From an uncultured Pseudomonadota bacterium (GTDB taxonomy: Bacteria; Pseudomonadota; Gammaproteobacteria; Burkholderiales; Rhodocyclaceae), in assembly GCA_903951825.1 (NCBI GenBank), contig CAJBDJ010000026.1, positions 55,335 through 119,334 of the forward strand: a DNA stretch of 64,000 nucleotides, written 5' to 3'. The position numbers and the translations under genes are program-made. The notes under the pieces were generated by a model. It worked only from the letters and a program-made list of their open reading frames with translations. It did no database searches and was not told the DNA's origin. Positions 53,146-62,144 of this stretch are shown piece after piece. Numbering within the stretch: the first letter of the stretch is position 1; every line of letters begins with the position of its first letter.

Positions 53146-53853
53146 GTGACACCCAAAGATAACATATTAACCAGAAATTTTTACACTTCCTTGCCCGCCC
53201 ATTTCATCCCTGATTGCCGAAAAATTGTCGTCTGGTTGGCGTTTTTGGGGGGGCTGTGCATACTTTATCCGGTCTTCGGTCTCAACTTTGAGTTGATGCA
53301 ACAATCCTTGGTGGCGCGCTTTGGGCCGGGGCAGGTGACGGTATTTCGCGAATGGCAGCAGTTGCTGGAAAATGCCCGCAACGGGGCAGAATCCGAAAAA
53401 TTGCGTAAAACAAACGATTTCTTCAACCGACGTATCGGCTTTGACGATGACATAACGGTTTGGGGGCAAGCCGACTATTGGGCTACGCCTCTGGAGACGA
53501 TAGGCCGTGGTCGCGCCGACTGCGAAGACTTCTCAATCGCAAAATATTTCACTTTGCTCAACATGGGCGTACCGCTTGCGAAATTGAGGTTGGTGTACGT
53601 CAAGGCCAGCCTTAACGGTTCGCTTCAGGCACATATGGTGCTGGCCTACTATGCCAGCCCCTCTTCTGATCCCTTGGTACTCGACAATTTGATCACTGAC
53701 ATTCGCCCGGCGTCGCAGCGCAGCGATCTGTTTCCTATTTTCAGTTTTAATGGTGCGGGCTTGTGGCAGGGCACCGGAAACCAGTCGAGCAAGAGTAATC
53801 TCTCGCGCTGGCAGTATTTGCTGCAGCGTGCCCGCGCTGAAGGCTTCCAGTGA
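53146..53853 (+). CDS. lapG: LapG-like periplasmic transglutaminase-like cysteine protease
   Basis: ETIGRGRADCEDFSIAKYFTLLNMGVPLAKLRLVYVKA...AHMVLAYY...LVLDNL: Cys-His-Asp triad of the BTLCP family. Start codon uncertain. Confidence 0.9.
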   Translation: MTPKDNILTRNFYTSLPAHFIPDCRKIVVWLAFLGGLCILYPVFGLNFELMQQSLVARFGPGQVTVFREWQQLLENARNGAESEKLRKTNDFFNRRIGFDDDITVWGQADYWATPLETIGRGRADCEDFSIAKYFTLLNMGVPLAKLRLVYVKASLNGSLQAHMVLAYYASPSSDPLVLDNLITDIRPASQRSDLFPIFSFNGAGLWQGTGNQSSKSNLSRWQYLLQRARAEGFQ

Positions 53854-53863
53854 GGTAGTTCGC

Positions 53864-55777
53864 ATGTCTCTTTTTCGACAGCTTTGGATTGCAGTGATTG
53901 CTGCAACGCTCATCGCCTTCGCGGGCAGTTTGATCGTCAGCATGATCACCGCACGCCAATACGTGGAACAACAATTGGCGATTAAAAACAATGACAACGC
54001 AAATTCGTTGGCCTTGTCCATGTCCCAGTTGCCCAAAGACCCGATCACCATCGAGCTGCAGGTGGCGGCGATATTTGATAGCGGTCAGTACGCCTCGGTG
54101 CGGGTCAATAACCCACAAGGCGGATTGATCGTCGAGCGGGTCAACCAGGCGGATACTGCCCATGTTCCCGGCTGGTTCATCGCCTTGTTCCCAATTGACT
54201 CAGCGCCCGGAGTCGCGCAGATATCAACGGGATGGGCGCAATTTGGAACGGTTGAGTTGGTCAGTCGCAAACAATTCGCATACCAGGAGTTGTGGCGTGG
54301 TGGAATCAGACTGATCTGGTGGTTTGTCGGTGGCGGCATTGCGGTAGGTCTGTTTGGCATGATGGTTCTTCAGCGTATCAAAAGGCCGCTGGATGCAGTC
54401 GTTGAACAGGCTCAGGCGATCAGCGAACGACGTTTTGTGGTTATCCCCGAGCCTCCGGCACTTGAGTTGAAAAGCGTAGTGCGCGCGATGAATGCCATGG
54501 TCGGCCGACTCAAAGTGATGTTTGCCGAAGAGACCGCGCGGCTCGAAAAAGTGCGCCGCGAGGCAACGCAGGACGGCCTGACCGGCGTAGCCAATCGTGC
54601 GTATTTTATGAATCAGCTTGATGCAGCGCTCAAGGATGATGATGCAGCCGCTTTCGGCAGCTTGCTCTTCGTTCGTCTGACTGATCTCGTGGGCATCAAC
54701 AAACGTGGCGGCCGCGAGGCGGCGGATGATGTGCTACAGAAGATCGGCAAAGCCCTTGCTGAGATCGCCGCTCAAATCCATGGAGGAGCCCCGGCTCGAC
54801 TGCACGGCGGTGACTTCGCCTTGCTGTTGCCGGGAATCGCTGATCCAGGCGCGTTCGCCGAAAAACTTCTCACCGTGATGGGTGACTTGGTCGCCGCCGG
54901 CCTGATTGATCCGGGCGCCGTTGGTTATATCGCAAGCGGCACCTATCAGCGCGGCGATAGCCCCGGCCATTTGCTCGCCCATCTCGACGCGACGCTGGCC
55001 AGTGCCGAGGGGCAAGGTGCACTCGCTTGGGTGCGTGCTGAGTTGAATCAGGAAACCCCCGCCAACTCACATGCCGAGTGGAAAGTGCTTCTGGAAACCG
55101 CCATCCAGAGGCAACGTGTGCGCCTGGTTGATTTCCCGGTTTGCGGAAAAGAGGGGCAGCTACTCCACATGGAATGTCCGCTGCGACTGCAAGCGACTGA
55201 AAATGGCGAGTGGCTGACCGCCGGCAGCTTCATGCCGATGGCCTCACGGTTAGCCATGACCAGCGCCCTCGACCTGGCGGCAACCCGCCTCGCGCTTGCC
55301 CGAATTGCCGATGGCGCATTAGCCGTTGCGGTCAATATATCCGGCGAGTCGATTGTTGATCCACTATTTCGCAGTCGCATTTATGCGCTGGTCGCTCCCC
55401 ACAAAAAGATTGCTTCACGTCTCTGGCTTGAGGTATCGGAGGTTGGTGCATTCCGTCACCTCACCGAATTCCGCGCCTTTTGTGACAGTTTGCGTCCTCT
55501 TGGATGCCGGCTCGGCATTGAGCACTTTGGTCGCCAATTTAGCGATATTGGCCAAATTCATGACTTCGGGCTGGATTACATCAAGGTCGATGGCAGCTTC
55601 ATCCGCGCCATCCATGAGGAACAGGGCAACCAGACATTCCTCAAAGGACTCTGCGGAATTGCCCACAATATTGGATTGACCGTTATTGCCGAGAGTGTCG
55701 AAAATGCCGACGAACTAGCCGTCCTCCCTGTCCTCGGTTTTGACGGCGCCACCGGTCCCGCAGTATCAAGAATGTAG
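53864..55777 (+). CDS. lapD: LapD-like c-di-GMP receptor (periplasmic domain, HAMP, degenerate GGDEF and EAL)
   Basis: MSLFRQLWIAVIAATLIAFAGSLIVSMITARQYVEQQLAIKNNDNANSLALSMSQLPKDP...; GGDEF replaced by HGGDF; EAL position reads MECPLRL; ends FDGATGPAVSRM. Confidence 0.92.
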   Translation: MSLFRQLWIAVIAATLIAFAGSLIVSMITARQYVEQQLAIKNNDNANSLALSMSQLPKDPITIELQVAAIFDSGQYASVRVNNPQGGLIVERVNQADTAHVPGWFIALFPIDSAPGVAQISTGWAQFGTVELVSRKQFAYQELWRGGIRLIWWFVGGGIAVGLFGMMVLQRIKRPLDAVVEQAQAISERRFVVIPEPPALELKSVVRAMNAMVGRLKVMFAEETARLEKVRREATQDGLTGVANRAYFMNQLDAALKDDDAAAFGSLLFVRLTDLVGINKRGGREAADDVLQKIGKALAEIAAQIHGGAPARLHGGDFALLLPGIADPGAFAEKLLTVMGDLVAAGLIDPGAVGYIASGTYQRGDSPGHLLAHLDATLASAEGQGALAWVRAELNQETPANSHAEWKVLLETAIQRQRVRLVDFPVCGKEGQLLHMECPLRLQATENGEWLTAGSFMPMASRLAMTSALDLAATRLALARIADGALAVAVNISGESIVDPLFRSRIYALVAPHKKIASRLWLEVSEVGAFRHLTEFRAFCDSLRPLGCRLGIEHFGRQFSDIGQIHDFGLDYIKVDGSFIRAIHEEQGNQTFLKGLCGIAHNIGLTVIAESVENADELAVLPVLGFDGATGPAVSRM

Positions 55778-55920
55778 CGGTTTGTCGGGTCATTCACCCG
55801 GCAATTCCGCAGTTTCATTAGGCGACTTCCATTGTTGTCTGGTGCTGAAAATCAGACATTAACCGTTTGGGGCTGTTTTCTACGGTCATCATCGCCTGGT
55901 CACAGGCGCAGTCAGGCTGT

Positions 55921-56262
55921 TCAGGCGGCTTTTTTGGACAACGGGTTGTTGCCCCAGGTGTTTTGCCAGAAACGGTAGGCGTTTTGCGCGGCCATCAGGG
56001 AAAGTAGCGACATGCGTGTTTGGTGCTGCCAGAGCCAGGACAGGCGGGGCGCCGGTTTGAGGCCGTAGGTTGGCGCTCGGCCGATTTCGCTTTCAACGAT
56101 GCTGAGAAAGCGGTTGATGAGTACGCCGGAGTATTCGGTGCCTGTGTCTTGGCCGGTCAGTTGCTCGGCTTCGGAAATCGCCCGGCGCCAAAGTTTGAGT
56201 GCTAGCTCATCGCTGATGCCGGCTTTGCGGGCAATCCAGGGGAGAAGTTTGGGGGCTTTCAT
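55921..56262 (-). CDS. Conserved hypothetical protein
   Basis: 113 aa MKAPKLLPWIARKAGISDELALKLWRRAISEAEQLTGQ...; coherent protein composition. Confidence 0.7.
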   Translation of the reverse strand: MKAPKLLPWIARKAGISDELALKLWRRAISEAEQLTGQDTGTEYSGVLINRFLSIVESEIGRAPTYGLKPAPRLSWLWQHQTRMSLLSLMAAQNAYRFWQNTWGNNPLSKKAA

Positions 56263-56507
56263 GTGCTGACTCCTTGTAACTCAGTGGGGTGACCACTGGC
56301 TGTTTTGAATGCCTTGTGGGCAAAAGTTATTGTGCGGTGCACAAATTGTTTTGGGAAGTATACTTCCCGCTTGCTCGGGAAACGACGAAATACTCTGGAT
56401 GTTGATTGTTGCGTTGCACAATAACAACGAAGCGGTCTTGCCAATTTGTATGTTGATCGCTTGGCGGGCGCTATCTTTGCGTTTTTTCTCTCTCATTGTC
56501 GGGATGA

Positions 56508-58658
56508 TTGATGTCTGATTTGCTTGCCAATCTCAATCCGCCGCAACAACAAGCGGTGACCTTGCCAGCGGTTCATGCGCTGATTCTTGCCGGCGCCGGC
56601 AGCGGGAAAACGCGGGTGTTGACGACGCGCATTGCCTGGTTGATGGCCACCGGGCAGGTCGGGCCGCAGGGTATTCTGGCCGTGACCTTTACCAACAAGG
56701 CGGCCAAGGAGATGACGGCGCGGCTGGCGGCGCTGGTGCCGATCAATACGCGCGGGATGTGGATCGGCACCTTTCACGGTCTGTGCAATCGTCTGTTGCG
56801 GGCGCACTACCGCGAGGCCGGGCTGCCGCAGACGTTCCAGATTCTCGATGCGGCCGATCAGTTGGCGATGGTCAAGCGCCTGCTCAAAAACCTCAATGTC
56901 GATGACGAAAAATATCCGCCGCGCGAGTTGTGCCATTTCATCAACGCGCACAAGGAGCAGGGCGTGCGTGCCGCGGCCGCTGAGGCTTACGATCATTACT
57001 CGCAAAAGCGCGTCGAGTTGTATGCCGAGTACGAGGCGCAATGCAATCGCGAGGGCGTCGTCGATTTTGCCGAACTGCTGCTCCGTTGCCATGAATTGCT
57101 GCAGCGCAATGAACCCTTGCGCACGCATTATCAGACGCGCTTTCGCAGTATTTTGGTCGACGAGGTGCAGGACACCAACCGCTTGCAATATGCCTGGCTG
57201 CAGTTGATCGCCGCTGGCGGGGCGAAGATTTTTGCGGTCGGCGACGACGATCAGAGCATTTATGCCTTTCGCGGGGCCGAGGTCGGCAACATGCGCGATT
57301 TCGAGCGCAATTTTGCGGCGCCGAATGTGATTCGCCTGGAGCAGAATTATCGTTCGCACGGCAATATCCTCGCCGCTGCCAATGCCTTGATCAAAAACAA
57401 CCGCGCCCGTCTGGGCAAGAATTTATGGACCGAGGCCGGCGATGGTGAGCCGATTCGCGCTTTTGAGGGCTATTCGGATATCGACGAGGCGCGTTTCATT
57501 GTCGAGGAAATCCGCGAATTGCTGCGCGATGGCATCTCGCTGACGCAGATCGCCATTCTTTACCGTTCCAACGCGCAATCGCGCTTGCTTGAGCACGAAT
57601 TATTTGCGCGGGCGGTGCCGTACAAGGTTTATGGCGGTTTGCGCTTCTTCGAGCGGCAGGAAATCAAGCACGCACTCGCCTATTTGCGCTTGCTGGGCAA
57701 TCCCGACGACGACACGGCGTTCTTGCGCGTGGTTAATTTCCCGACCCGCGGGATTGGCGCCCGTTCGCTGGAAAACCTTCAGGCGCTGGCGCACCAGGCC
57801 AATTCCAGCCTCTATAACGCCGCCGCCTCGCTGAACGGCAAGCCGGGGCAGGCGGTGGGCGGTTTTATTCGGCTGATCGAAAGCCTGCGTCTGGAATGCG
57901 CCAAGCTGCCCTTGCCCGAAATTGTCGAGCATGTGATCGAAAAATCCCGCCTGGGCGAGCATTACCGGCTCGACAAGGAGGGGCAGGAGCGGCTCGAAAA
58001 CCTTGCCGAATTGGTCAACGCCGCCGCCGGTTTTGTTGATGAGGACGGGGTGGTACGCGGTGATCCGGCGGACGGCGGGGCGCTGGTCTCGTTTCTCACC
58101 CATGCCTCGCTGGAGGCCGGCGAGCATCAGGCCGGCGAGGGGCAGGAGGCGGCGCAGCTGATGACGGTGCACTCGGCCAAGGGACTCGAATTTGATGTGG
58201 TTTTCATCAGCGGTCTGGAGCAGGGGCTGTTTCCGCACGACAACGCGGTGGCGCAAGGCCAGGAGGGGCTGGAGGAGGAGCGTCGCCTGATGTATGTGGC
58301 GCTGACCCGCGCCCGCCGGCGGCTTTATGTTTCCTGCGCGCAGTCGCGGATGCTGCACGGCCAGACGCGCTATTGCGTGCCGTCGCCGTTTCTTGACGAA
58401 ATTCCGGAAGCCCTCTTGCTCAAACTCAACAAGAAGGCCGCGCCGGTCGCCCGCCATGATTCATTTTCCGGGGCATATTCGGCACCCCCGGCAGCCGGGG
58501 GTTTGCGTATCGGGCAGGCGGTTGAACATGCCAAATTCGGTATCGGCGTCATTGTTTCAACCGAAGGGCGGGGCGCCGATGTGCGCGTGCAGGTCAATTT
58601 TGGCGGCAGCGGGATGAAGTGGCTGGCGCTGGAGTACGCCAAGCTGACGCCGCTTTGA
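56508..58658 (+). CDS. uvrD: UvrD/Rep-family DNA helicase
   Basis: LNPPQQQAV, LAGAGSGKTRVLTTRIAWL, VDEVQDTNRLQYAWL, QNYRSHGNIL, MTVHSAKGLEFDVVF. Confidence 0.96.
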   Translation: MMSDLLANLNPPQQQAVTLPAVHALILAGAGSGKTRVLTTRIAWLMATGQVGPQGILAVTFTNKAAKEMTARLAALVPINTRGMWIGTFHGLCNRLLRAHYREAGLPQTFQILDAADQLAMVKRLLKNLNVDDEKYPPRELCHFINAHKEQGVRAAAAEAYDHYSQKRVELYAEYEAQCNREGVVDFAELLLRCHELLQRNEPLRTHYQTRFRSILVDEVQDTNRLQYAWLQLIAAGGAKIFAVGDDDQSIYAFRGAEVGNMRDFERNFAAPNVIRLEQNYRSHGNILAAANALIKNNRARLGKNLWTEAGDGEPIRAFEGYSDIDEARFIVEEIRELLRDGISLTQIAILYRSNAQSRLLEHELFARAVPYKVYGGLRFFERQEIKHALAYLRLLGNPDDDTAFLRVVNFPTRGIGARSLENLQALAHQANSSLYNAAASLNGKPGQAVGGFIRLIESLRLECAKLPLPEIVEHVIEKSRLGEHYRLDKEGQERLENLAELVNAAAGFVDEDGVVRGDPADGGALVSFLTHASLEAGEHQAGEGQEAAQLMTVHSAKGLEFDVVFISGLEQGLFPHDNAVAQGQEGLEEERRLMYVALTRARRRLYVSCAQSRMLHGQTRYCVPSPFLDEIPEALLLKLNKKAAPVARHDSFSGAYSAPPAAGGLRIGQAVEHAKFGIGVIVSTEGRGADVRVQVNFGGSGMKWLALEYAKLTPL

Positions 58659-58763
58659 GAGGTGCGGTGAGCGGATCAGGCGGGTGATGCGGTGGATTGA
58701 AATCAGCCGCCAGTGATACGCTCAGGGTGTGCCCGGAAATAACGAAAACTTGAGGAGATGATC

Positions 58764-59738
58764 ATGAACCACGCCATCCAGTTTCATCAAACCGGCGGCC
58801 CCGAGGTGTTGTCCTGGGAACCACTGGCCTTGAGCGCGCCCGGCCCCGGTGAAGTCACGGTGCGCCATGCCGCTGTCGGCCTCAATTTTATTGATACCTA
58901 TCACCGCAGCGGACTGTATCCGCTGCCTCTGCCGTCGGGGATCGGCCTCGAAGGCGCCGGCGTTGTTGAAGCGCTGGGTGCCGGGGTGGGCGAGGTTGCC
59001 GTCGGCGATCGTGTGGCCTATGCCGGCGGCCCGCTCGGTGCGTATGCCGAGGCGCGCAACATCCCCGCCCATCGCCTGCTCAAGCTGCCGCCCGAAATCA
59101 GTTTCGAGACGGCGGCGGCGATGATGTTGCAGGGGTTGACGGCGGCTTATTTGCTGCGCAAGACCTATTGCGTCGCTGCCGGCGATACGGTCTTGATTCA
59201 TGCCGCCGCCGGCGGGGTCGGCCTGATCGCCTGCCAATGGGCGAAGGCCCTGGGGGCAACGGTGATCGGTACCGTCGGCTCGGCGGCCAAGGCCGAATTG
59301 GCGCTGGCGCACGGTTGCGACCATGTCATCAACTACAGCAGCGAAGACTTTACCCGCCGAGTTCGCGAAATTACCGGTGGCGAGGGCGTGCCGGTGGTCT
59401 ACGACGGGGTCGGCAAGGCGACTTTTGCCGGTTCCCTCGACTGCCTGCGCCCGCTCGGCCTGATGGTTTCTTACGGCAACGCCTCGGGGTCGGTGCCGCC
59501 CTTCGATCTCCTGACGCTCTCGCAAAAAGGCTCGCTGTTCATCACGCGCCCGACGATTGCCAGCTATACCGCAAAACGCAGCGACCTTGAGGCGCTGGGT
59601 GCCGCCTTGTTCGACGTGGTCGTTTCCGGCCAGGTGCGTATCGAAGTGCATCAGCGTTATGCGCTGCAAGACGCCGCCCGCGCGCATCACGATCTGGAGG
59701 CGCGGAAGACCACCGGCTCGACGATCCTCCTGCCATGA
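58764..59738 (+). CDS. Quinone oxidoreductase (zeta-crystallin family)
   Basis: MNHAIQFHQTGGPEVLSWEPLALSAPGPGEVTVRHAAVGLNFIDTYHRSGLYPLPLPSGIGLEGAGVVE; NADPH-binding AAAGGVGL. Confidence 0.95.
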   Translation: MNHAIQFHQTGGPEVLSWEPLALSAPGPGEVTVRHAAVGLNFIDTYHRSGLYPLPLPSGIGLEGAGVVEALGAGVGEVAVGDRVAYAGGPLGAYAEARNIPAHRLLKLPPEISFETAAAMMLQGLTAAYLLRKTYCVAAGDTVLIHAAAGGVGLIACQWAKALGATVIGTVGSAAKAELALAHGCDHVINYSSEDFTRRVREITGGEGVPVVYDGVGKATFAGSLDCLRPLGLMVSYGNASGSVPPFDLLTLSQKGSLFITRPTIASYTAKRSDLEALGAALFDVVVSGQVRIEVHQRYALQDAARAHHDLEARKTTGSTILLP

Positions 59739-61060
59739 TGCGCCAGCTCAAGGCGCGACTGCTCTCGCTGCGCGATTTGCTGGCGACGGCCTGGTGGATC
59801 GTCTTGATCGTCGGTATCGGCTTTTTGGTCGCCTACCAGTTTGTCGAACCGGCGCCGCCCAACAAAATCAGCATTTCCACCGGCAGCGATGCAGGCGCCT
59901 ACTACCTCTTTGCCAATCGCTACGCGACGATTCTGGCGCGCAACGGGATAACGCTGGAGGTCAAAACTTCTGTCGGCTCTCTGGAGAATCTCGAGCGGCT
60001 GCGCCGCGGCGAGGTCGATATTGGCTTCGTCCAGGGCGGCGTCGTGGCGCCCAAAGAAGATCAGGAGTCGCCCAACGAGTCTGGTCTGCGCTCGCTGGGC
60101 AGCCTTTTTTATGAGCCGGTGTGGGTTTTTTATCGCAGCGAAAAGCCGCTTGATCGTCTCGGTGATCTGCGCGGCAAGCGCCTGGCGGTCGGCCAGGACG
60201 GCTCCGGCGTGCGGCAGTTGGCGCAGCAGCTTCTTGCTGCCAACGATATTCCCGTCGATAAGCGACTGCTCTCGCTATCCGCGCTGAAGGCGGCTGAAGC
60301 CCTGCAACAGGGACATATCGACGCGGCTTTCATCATTGCCGCCGAAACGGCGCCGGTGGTACAGGTGCTGGTGCGTTCGCCGGGCATCAAGGTGATGAGC
60401 TTCGCGCAGGCGGGGGCGTATCAGCGGCGCTTCCCGTTTTTGACCAAACTCACGTTTCCGCAGGGTGTCGCCGACCTCGTACGCAACTATCCGCCCGAGG
60501 ACATCAAACTGCTGGCGCCGACGGCCAACCTGATTGTTCGCGACGACCTGCATCCGGCGCTGCAGAGCCTGCTCTTGCAGGCGGCCAGCGAAGTGCATGG
60601 ACAATCCGGGTTTTTCCAGGATGTTGGCGAGTTTCCAGCCTACAAGGATCGGATGTTGCCCTTGTCGCCGGAAGCCGGGCGCTACTTCAAATCGGGCCCG
60701 CCGTTCTTACAGCGCTACCTGCCCTTCTGGCTGGCGGTATTGATTGATCGGCTGATCGTTCTGCTGATCCCGATCATCGCCCTGCTTATTCCCCTGCTCA
60801 GAATCGCCCCGGCGATTTACAACTGGCGCGTGCGCTCGAAAGTTTTTCGCAGCTACGGCGAGCTGAAATTCCTTGAAGACGACCTCAGCCAGCGGTTTGA
60901 GCTCGCCAAAGTCGCCGAATATCGCCGCCGCCTCGACGCCCTCGACGCCGAGGCGGCGCAACTCAGCGTGCCGCTGGCTTTCACCGATCTGGTGTATACC
61001 CTGCGCGAACACGTCAATCTGGTGCGTTGCATCCTCGACAAGAAGGAGTCTCAGGCATGA
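59735..61060 (+). CDS. TAXI-family TRAP solute-binding protein with N- and C-terminal TM segments
   Basis: ISISTGSDAGAYYLFANRYATILARNGITLEVKTSVGSLENLERLRRGEVDIGFVQGG...; late hydrophobic segment LIDRLIVLLIPIIALLIPLL. Confidence 0.9.
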   Translation: MMRQLKARLLSLRDLLATAWWIVLIVGIGFLVAYQFVEPAPPNKISISTGSDAGAYYLFANRYATILARNGITLEVKTSVGSLENLERLRRGEVDIGFVQGGVVAPKEDQESPNESGLRSLGSLFYEPVWVFYRSEKPLDRLGDLRGKRLAVGQDGSGVRQLAQQLLAANDIPVDKRLLSLSALKAAEALQQGHIDAAFIIAAETAPVVQVLVRSPGIKVMSFAQAGAYQRRFPFLTKLTFPQGVADLVRNYPPEDIKLLAPTANLIVRDDLHPALQSLLLQAASEVHGQSGFFQDVGEFPAYKDRMLPLSPEAGRYFKSGPPFLQRYLPFWLAVLIDRLIVLLIPIIALLIPLLRIAPAIYNWRVRSKVFRSYGELKFLEDDLSQRFELAKVAEYRRRLDALDAEAAQLSVPLAFTDLVYTLREHVNLVRCILDKKESQA

Positions 61061-61689
61061 AAGCCTTTCTCGTCGCCAATCCCAAGGGCGGCTCCGGCAA
61101 AAGCACGCTGGCGACCAATCTGGCCGGCCATTTCGCCTCCCGCCGGCAAGCCGTCATGCTCGGCGATATCGACCGCCAGCAATCGTCGCGTGCCTGGCTG
61201 GCCATCCGCCCCTTCGAGCTGCCGACCATCGACACCTGGGAGGTCGGCGCCGACCACGTCTCGCGCCCGCCAAAAGGCGCCACGCATGTCGTTCTCGATA
61301 CGCCGGCCGGGCTGCACGGCAAGCTGCTCGAACGGGTATTGAAGCTGTCAACGCGAATGATCATTCCGGTACAGCCGTCGATGTTCGACATGCTGGCGAC
61401 CCGCCACTTCCTGCAGGCGCTGCTCGCTGAAAAAGCGGTACGCAAGGGACGCATCGATGTCGCCGTCATCGGTATGCGCGTCGATGCGCGAACCCGCGCC
61501 GCCAGCGAACTGGAACGGTTTTTCGCCGGCTTTGATCTGCCGGTGCTGACCTATCTGCGCGATACGCAGGTCTACGTCCAGGCCGCAGCCGCCGGCATGA
61601 CCCTCTTCGATCTGCCCCCCGCCCGCGCCGAGCGCGATCTTGAGCAATGGCAGGCGATTATCGACTGGGCAGAAGCCGGCGCCGCCTGA
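61057..61689 (+). CDS. ParA/MinD-like deviant Walker ATPase
   Basis: MKAFLVANPKGGSGKSTLATNLAGHFASRRQAVMLGDIDRQQSSRAWLA; overlaps the TAXI stop (ATGA). Confidence 0.93.
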   Translation: MKAFLVANPKGGSGKSTLATNLAGHFASRRQAVMLGDIDRQQSSRAWLAIRPFELPTIDTWEVGADHVSRPPKGATHVVLDTPAGLHGKLLERVLKLSTRMIIPVQPSMFDMLATRHFLQALLAEKAVRKGRIDVAVIGMRVDARTRAASELERFFAGFDLPVLTYLRDTQVYVQAAAAGMTLFDLPPARAERDLEQWQAIIDWAEAGAA

Positions 61690-62008
61690 GACCTCATCTG
61701 CCGGCGGAACCGCTCGCCGGGTGCTTGGCTCGTAACAGCATCCGCCGGAATCATCTGCCGAACGCCTTTTCCACTGAGGCAATCAATCCCTGATCCGCGT
61801 CGTCAAGCACGCCACCGTCTTTGCGTGCCGCGCTGCAATCCAATCGATTAACGACTCCTCTTGAGCAAGCAGCACGCTTGGCTCGGGCAATGCCTTTTCT
61901 AAACATGTCGAAAACATGGAAAGTCCCCAAAACGCTGACCTGGCAAGGGAGAAAAAACAGGCGGCAAGGGGAGCCGAAAAAAGAGGCGAAAAATTTTTGT
62001 GGTGGGTC

Positions 62009-62037
62009 TTGACAGATATTGACTGAATTGGTTTACT
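62009..62037 (+). promoter_or_regulatory. Candidate sigma70 promoter upstream of adhesin gene
   Basis: Perfect -35 TTGACA, 17-nt spacer, weak -10 TTTACT, about 110 nt before the ATG. Confidence 0.45.
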
Positions 62038-62144
62038 AATTTATCACCAAGGTCATATCCGCAAAGCAATAGGCTCATCGTCATGCCTAGACAATTCCCA
62101 CCCCCACGCCAACCGTCGTCACCGCCTTTTTGAAGGAGACTCCC

